From Gammaproteobacteria bacterium (GTDB lineage Bacteria > Pseudomonadota > Gammaproteobacteria > Coxiellales > Coxiellaceae), in the NCBI GenBank assembly GCA_022600315.1, contig JAHZKQ010000239.1, positions 1 to 9,696 of the forward strand: DNA of 9,696 nt, read 5' to 3'. Each line of letters starts with the position of its first letter. Position 1 is the first letter of the stretch. The notes under the pieces are model-generated. The model worked only from the letters and a program-made list of their open reading frames with translations, was not told the DNA's origin and ran no database searches. The position numbers and the translations under genes were made by a program. Positions 7,305-9,696 of this stretch are shown here, piece after piece.

Positions 7305-7808
7305 ATGGAATTTGATCCAGGTGTATTAACACATAACTTTGATACGGCGTTAACGATTTTAGAAGACGTTAGTATCTTATTGGGACTGGCCATGCTGTTT
7401 AGCGCCGCGTTTCAATTTAAACGTTATGGTGAGATGCGTACCTTTATGTCACATCAGATGACGCTGGGTCGACCGATGATGTTACTCCTTGGCAGCATGT
7501 TTTTTATGATGATGCCGTTTTTCTTGAGGGTGGTTCTAACCTCGATTTGGGGTAACGATACCAGTCCCTTAGCCTATCATGCCACCGAGGGGTGGGAGCA
7601 GCTGATGCCGCCATTACTGCTATTTGTGCGGATTATTGGGGTGGTGTCTATTATGCGTGGAATCACCTACTTAGCGCGCACAGGCGCAATTGGCCACCAG
7701 CCAGGCACCGCAGGCAGGGCCTTAATTCATCTAGTAGCAGGGGCGATGATGGTGCATATCATCGGTACCTATGACCTTCTGACGCAGTTTATGGGGTACA
7801 TAGGGTAG
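7305..7808 (+). CDS. icmC: IcmC/DotE small multi-span inner-membrane protein
   Basis: Product of 167 residues, strongly hydrophobic and Met-rich, with four predicted membrane segments (about 19-37, 57-80, 101-120 and 138-155) and short polar loops (FKRYGEMRTFMSHQ; LARTGAIGHQPGTAGRA). DotE is an inner-membrane Dot/Icm component of unresolved biochemical role. The start is supported by a good Shine-Dalgarno sequence, AGGAG at 7291-7295, 9 bases before the ATG; this is the clearest ribosome site in the unit. The stop codon (7806-7808) abuts the left end of the palindromic element, so insertion of that element may have set the present 3' end. L. pneumophila IcmC is somewhat longer (about 190 residues). 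In L. pneumophila icmD follows directly; here it is over 300 bases away. Confidence 0.88.
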   Translation: MEFDPGVLTHNFDTALTILEDVSILLGLAMLFSAAFQFKRYGEMRTFMSHQMTLGRPMMLLLGSMFFMMMPFFLRVVLTSIWGNDTSPLAYHATEGWEQLMPPLLLFVRIIGVVSIMRGITYLARTGAIGHQPGTAGRALIHLVAGAMMVHIIGTYDLLTQFMGYIG

Positions 7809-7965
7809 GTTTGGATGGGCTATTTCCCAAAGGCGCTAAATCTTTATTTCGGGCAATGGCTCGTCAGGCTCCGCCTTCCTGCTGTCATCCCGCGACTTGA
7901 TCGCGGGATCCAAAGATTAAGCCCTTCATAAAATTTAGTGCTTTTGGGAAACAGCCATACAAGCC
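7808..7965. repeat. Nested palindromic (MITE-like) element between icmC and icmD
   Basis: An inverted repeat of about 38 bases forms the ends: 7816-7854 (begins TGGGCTATTTCCCAAAGGCG) pairs with 7921-7957 (TTTTGGGAAACAGCCA at its right end), with about 31 matching positions. Weaker pairing extends to about 7808 and 7965. Nested at the centre is a perfect 9-base hairpin, ATCCCGCGA (7887-7895) and TCGCGGGAT (7901-7909) with loop CTTGA. The core GTCATCCCGCG...CGCGGGATCC resembles short dispersed palindromes seen in many proteobacterial genomes. It encodes no protein. It could fold in the icmC transcript and act as a processing or attenuation point, but no U-run follows, so it is not a standard terminator. 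Copy number elsewhere cannot be seen here. Confidence 0.75.
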
Positions 7966-8057
7966 CGTTCTTTATAGGAAATTAGAATGTCTTAAGTGTA
8001 CATTTGGTACGAATTGGTCTTTATAGAGGAAAATAATCAAGGTACAATTCGGTATAT
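7966..8057. other. Non-coding stretch upstream of icmD box, with GGTAC direct repeat
   Basis: This region is AT-rich and without a gene. It contains GTACATTTGGTACG (7998-8011), similar to a stretch upstream of icmN. It also contains an imperfect direct repeat, GGTACGAATTGGT (8006-8018) and GGTACAATTCGGT (8041-8053), spaced 35 bases start to start. The second copy ends 4 bases before the TTAA-type box. A regulator-binding role is speculative. Confidence 0.3.
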
Positions 8058-8076
8058 TTAATATTCCCTTAAGGTT
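8057..8076 (+). promoter_or_regulatory. Putative PmrA box upstream of icmD
   Basis: TTTAATATTCCCTTAAGGTT has TTAA cores at 8058-8061 and 8069-8072, again 11 bases apart. Bases 8058-8076 match 1281-1299 exactly (19 of 19). The identity in otherwise unrelated intergenic sequence, at the same distance from a -10-like element, supports a shared activator site, with PmrA the best candidate from the known consensus in Legionella and Coxiella. Confidence 0.75.
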
Positions 8077-8083
8077 TGTAAGG

Positions 8084-8089
8084 TATATT
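8084..8089 (+). promoter_or_regulatory. Putative -10 hexamer, icmD unit
   Basis: TATATT matches TATAAT at 5 of 6 positions and starts after a 7-base gap from the TTAA-type box, as at icmN. Transcription would start near 8096, leaving a leader of about 30 bases that includes the icmD ribosome site GGAGAG (8115-8120). Confidence 0.6.
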
Positions 8090-8125
8090 GAGTGAGTAAT
8101 TTAAGAACTTATTCGGAGAGAGAAT

Positions 8126-8542
8126 ATGCGAACTTCTAGTTTTAACATGAAACAATACTTTAAAGTGATTGGTATGCTGACCACTGTCGCGGGTATATTA
8201 TTTGTAGGCAACTGTTTTGCAGATACTACACTGACAGAGTTTTCTAAGAATATCGGTGACACGGTTACGACGTTGGCAGGTGTCTTTGTCGATTTAGCGT
8301 TGATCGCTGGCATTGGTTTTATTATGGCGTCATTTTTCAAGTTTCACCAACATAAATTGAATCCGACTCAGGTGCCAGTCAGTCAGGCGATTACTTTATT
8401 AGTCGTGGGCGCGGGTCTATCATTGATGCCAATGTTTTACTCGATTGCCTCCAGTGCTCTATCGGGTGGTAAAACACCAACAGATCAATCGAAGATTGGC
8501 GGTAAAGGTTTGCAGAAAATGATTGGTGGCTCGGCTGGCTAA
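8126..8542 (+). CDS. icmD: IcmD/DotP small membrane protein
   Basis: Product of 138 residues. Residues about 9-32 form a signal-peptide-like hydrophobic segment ending CFA, with cleavage plausible before D33. Two further membrane segments follow (about 49-70 and 91-112; GIGFIMASFFKF and LLVVGAGLSLMPMFYSIA), then a Gly/Lys-rich tail (KIGGKGLQKMIGG). DotP is an inner-membrane or periplasm-facing Dot/Icm component of unclear function. Its core (LIAGIGFIMASFFKF...LMPMF) resembles the first half of IcmC. ATG 8126 has a good Shine-Dalgarno sequence (GGAGAG, 8115-8120); ATG 8147 is an internal alternative that would still leave the hydrophobic segment. The gene is the first of the second unit and is 27 bases before icmJ. 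Identification rests on order (C-D-J-B), length and topology. Confidence 0.88.
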   Translation: MRTSSFNMKQYFKVIGMLTTVAGILFVGNCFADTTLTEFSKNIGDTVTTLAGVFVDLALIAGIGFIMASFFKFHQHKLNPTQVPVSQAITLLVVGAGLSLMPMFYSIASSALSGGKTPTDQSKIGGKGLQKMIGGSAG

Positions 8543-8569
8543 TTAGCCTTAGCAACCAGGGTTACCATT

Positions 8570-9187
8570 ATGCAAACTATCTCTCTGCATGCATCGGAAA
8601 GCAACTGGCGATTATTCATGATACGAAAGGCGGATCCCGCCTTTCGTGATTTTGAGGCCAAGGTTTTTCGTCGTGATGGTTACTGTTGTCATTTTTGCGG
8701 GTTCTGCAGTCAAGATCTTCTTGAGGTAATAAACCTCGACCAGAACTACAGCAATAATCGTCTCAGTAACCTTGTCACGGCTTGTGGTTTTTGCGCTCAA
8801 GGTAATTTTTTAGAATCATTAGGTAAAAGTGATTTTAGTGGTGGGACTTTAATTTGTTTGCCAGAAATGAGCCAGGCCGATTTAAACGCTTTGTGTCATG
8901 TATTATTTGCGAGTTTACTGGGTTTAGGCGGTGGCAGTAGCAGCCAATCGAGAAACTTTTACCGCAGTCTTAGAATTCGCGCGCAAATGGTCGAGGAACA
9001 ATTAGGTGAGGGTATGAGTAATCCAGCACTTCTGGGGCAATTATTAATTAGTGTGGATCAATCTCAGCAAGCAGACTTAATGCAAGAGCTTGCGCAAAAG
9101 ATCCGCTTACTACCAAATTTAGTGCGTAGTGGTAATCAATTAGTGACTTTAGCCAATAATGCTTTAAATGCGATGACGTATAAATAA
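8570..9187 (+). CDS. icmJ: IcmJ/DotN zinc-binding adaptor of the coupling complex
   Basis: Product of 205 residues (L. pneumophila DotN is about 208). Residues about 31-80 have the layout of an HNH/McrA-type zinc fold: RRDGYCCHFCGFC (34-46) supplies a CxxC pair (C40/C43, with C39 and C46 nearby), and NLVTACGFCAQGN supplies the second pair, C72/C75. Between them, where active nucleases have Asp-His, this protein reads VINLDQN (53-59), so the catalytic His is absent and the fold is probably structural. The remainder is helical. DotN is cytoplasmic and binds the C-terminal extension of the coupling ATPase DotL with the IcmS/IcmW effector chaperones. The Shine-Dalgarno sequence AGGG (8558-8561) precedes ATG 8570. 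The stop overlaps the icmB start by one base (TAATG), indicating coupled translation. Confidence 0.94.
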   Translation: MQTISLHASESNWRLFMIRKADPAFRDFEAKVFRRDGYCCHFCGFCSQDLLEVINLDQNYSNNRLSNLVTACGFCAQGNFLESLGKSDFSGGTLICLPEMSQADLNALCHVLFASLLGLGGGSSSQSRNFYRSLRIRAQMVEEQLGEGMSNPALLGQLLISVDQSQQADLMQELAQKIRLLPNLVRSGNQLVTLANNALNAMTYK

Positions 9188-9696
9188 TGAAAAAATTAAT
9201 AACATTTTTTAGTGATTTCTACAGTGGCTTGTTAGGTTGGATGAGTTCCGCCTTAAAACAAACCACGGCCTCTTATTGCGAATTACAAACTGCCGATAGT
9301 CCTACTACATTAGTGGCTAACGATGGTTCTTTATTATCCGTGATACGTGTTGACGGGGTAAAGCATTTAATTGGTTCGGAAGAATTCGAACATATTCAAC
9401 AAGGCATGCGCCAAACTTTACAAACCATTATGTCGCAATCCGGGCATGTGATGCAGGTTTATTTTGCTTACGATCGTGAAGAGGTGACAGGGGATATCAA
9501 TGAAATTCTATCGCGAGCACGGGCAACGGGTGATCGATTGAATTTACAATTAACTGATTTATTTGAAGAGCGCGCCAAAAATCTCAGCAGTTATTGCGCA
9601 CATGAAGAAGTGTATATTGTATTGCGCACAGGTTTAAAATCATTAACCAGCGAGCAAAGCAAGCATGCGCAACGTGAAAAACGTCGCATGATTAAA
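9187..9696 (+). CDS. icmB: IcmB/DotO VirB4-like ATPase, N-terminal part only
   Basis: The first 170 codons are visible and the gene continues past the window end; the family's usual length is about 1,000 residues. It begins MKKLITFFSDFYSGLLGWM at ATG 9187, which overlaps the icmJ stop by one base. The visible region is the N-terminal domain (for example LVANDGSLLSVIRVDGVKHL and EEVYIVLRTGLKSLTSEQ), with a beta-rich layout like VirB4 N-terminal domains. The Walker A and B ATPase motifs would lie downstream, so ATPase activity is inferred from the family and gene order (J then B). DotO is the cytoplasmic ATPase that forms a hexameric base with DotB below the inner-membrane complex. No separate strong ribosome site is visible; coupling to icmJ is likely. 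Confidence 0.92.
   Translation, partial: MKKLITFFSDFYSGLLGWMSSALKQTTASYCELQTADSPTTLVANDGSLLSVIRVDGVKHLIGSEEFEHIQQGMRQTLQTIMSQSGHVMQVYFAYDREEVTGDINEILSRARATGDRLNLQLTDLFEERAKNLSSYCAHEEVYIVLRTGLKSLTSEQSKHAQREKRRMIK

Noticed and set aside
7592..7774. 60-codon frame on the plus strand within icmC
   Set aside because: It is an out-of-frame shadow of icmC with no ribosome site and a translation unlike any membrane or soluble family I recognise.
7887..7920. Rho-independent terminator after icmC
   Set aside because: The GC-rich hairpin is perfect but is followed by CCAAAGATTAAG, not a U-run; it is the centre of a larger palindromic element.
8101..8340. 79-codon minus-strand frame over the icmD start
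   Set aside because: It is antisense to the icmD ribosome site and signal segment; no promoter or ribosome site supports it.

Overview
This window carries the core of a Dot/Icm-type (IVB) secretion system from a gammaproteobacterium of the order Legionellales. Gene content and order match the Legionella/Coxiella icm cluster, all on the plus strand: icmN(dotK), icmL copy 1, icmL copy 2 (dotI family), icmK(dotH), icmE(dotG), icmG(dotF), icmC(dotE), icmD(dotP), icmJ(dotN) and the 5' part of icmB(dotO). Two full-length icmL genes replace the short dotJ plus dotI pair of Legionella pneumophila. This points to the Coxiella/Rickettsiella/Aquicella/Berkiella side of the order rather than Legionella itself. 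I cannot name the genus from the sequence.

Layout. Positions 2-1171 hold the 3' end of a gene of unknown function; its product has one C-terminal membrane segment. Positions 1172-1358 are an intergenic promoter region. Positions 1359-7808 are one tightly packed transcription unit, icmN-icmL1-icmL2-icmK-icmE-icmG-icmC, with gaps of 2 to about 35 bases. Positions 7809-8125 are non-coding: first a ~158-bp nested palindromic element that starts at the icmC stop codon, then a second promoter. Positions 8126-9696 are a second unit, icmD-icmJ-icmB, and icmB runs off the window.

How the genes work together. IcmN (lipoprotein), IcmK (secreted) and IcmE (VirB10-like, inner to outer membrane) are the envelope-spanning core. 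IcmG and the IcmL proteins are inner-membrane components with periplasmic domains. IcmC and IcmD are small multi-span membrane proteins. IcmJ is a cytoplasmic adaptor of the coupling complex, and IcmB is the VirB4-like ATPase.

Most notable signal. The two promoter regions share an exact 19-base match, TTAATATTCCCTTAAGGTT, at 1281-1299 and 8058-8076. In each case a -10-like hexamer begins after the same 7-base gap. The shared sequence has the tandem TTAA-N7-TTAA form known for the PmrA response-regulator box that controls icm/dot genes in Legionella and Coxiella. The two icm units are therefore probably co-activated. Other points of interest are the two-block, Cys-capped decapeptide repeat of IcmE, a Cys pair in its predicted surface loop, and the palindromic element separating icmC from icmD. 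This is a divergent version of a known system; I found no evidence of an entirely new one.
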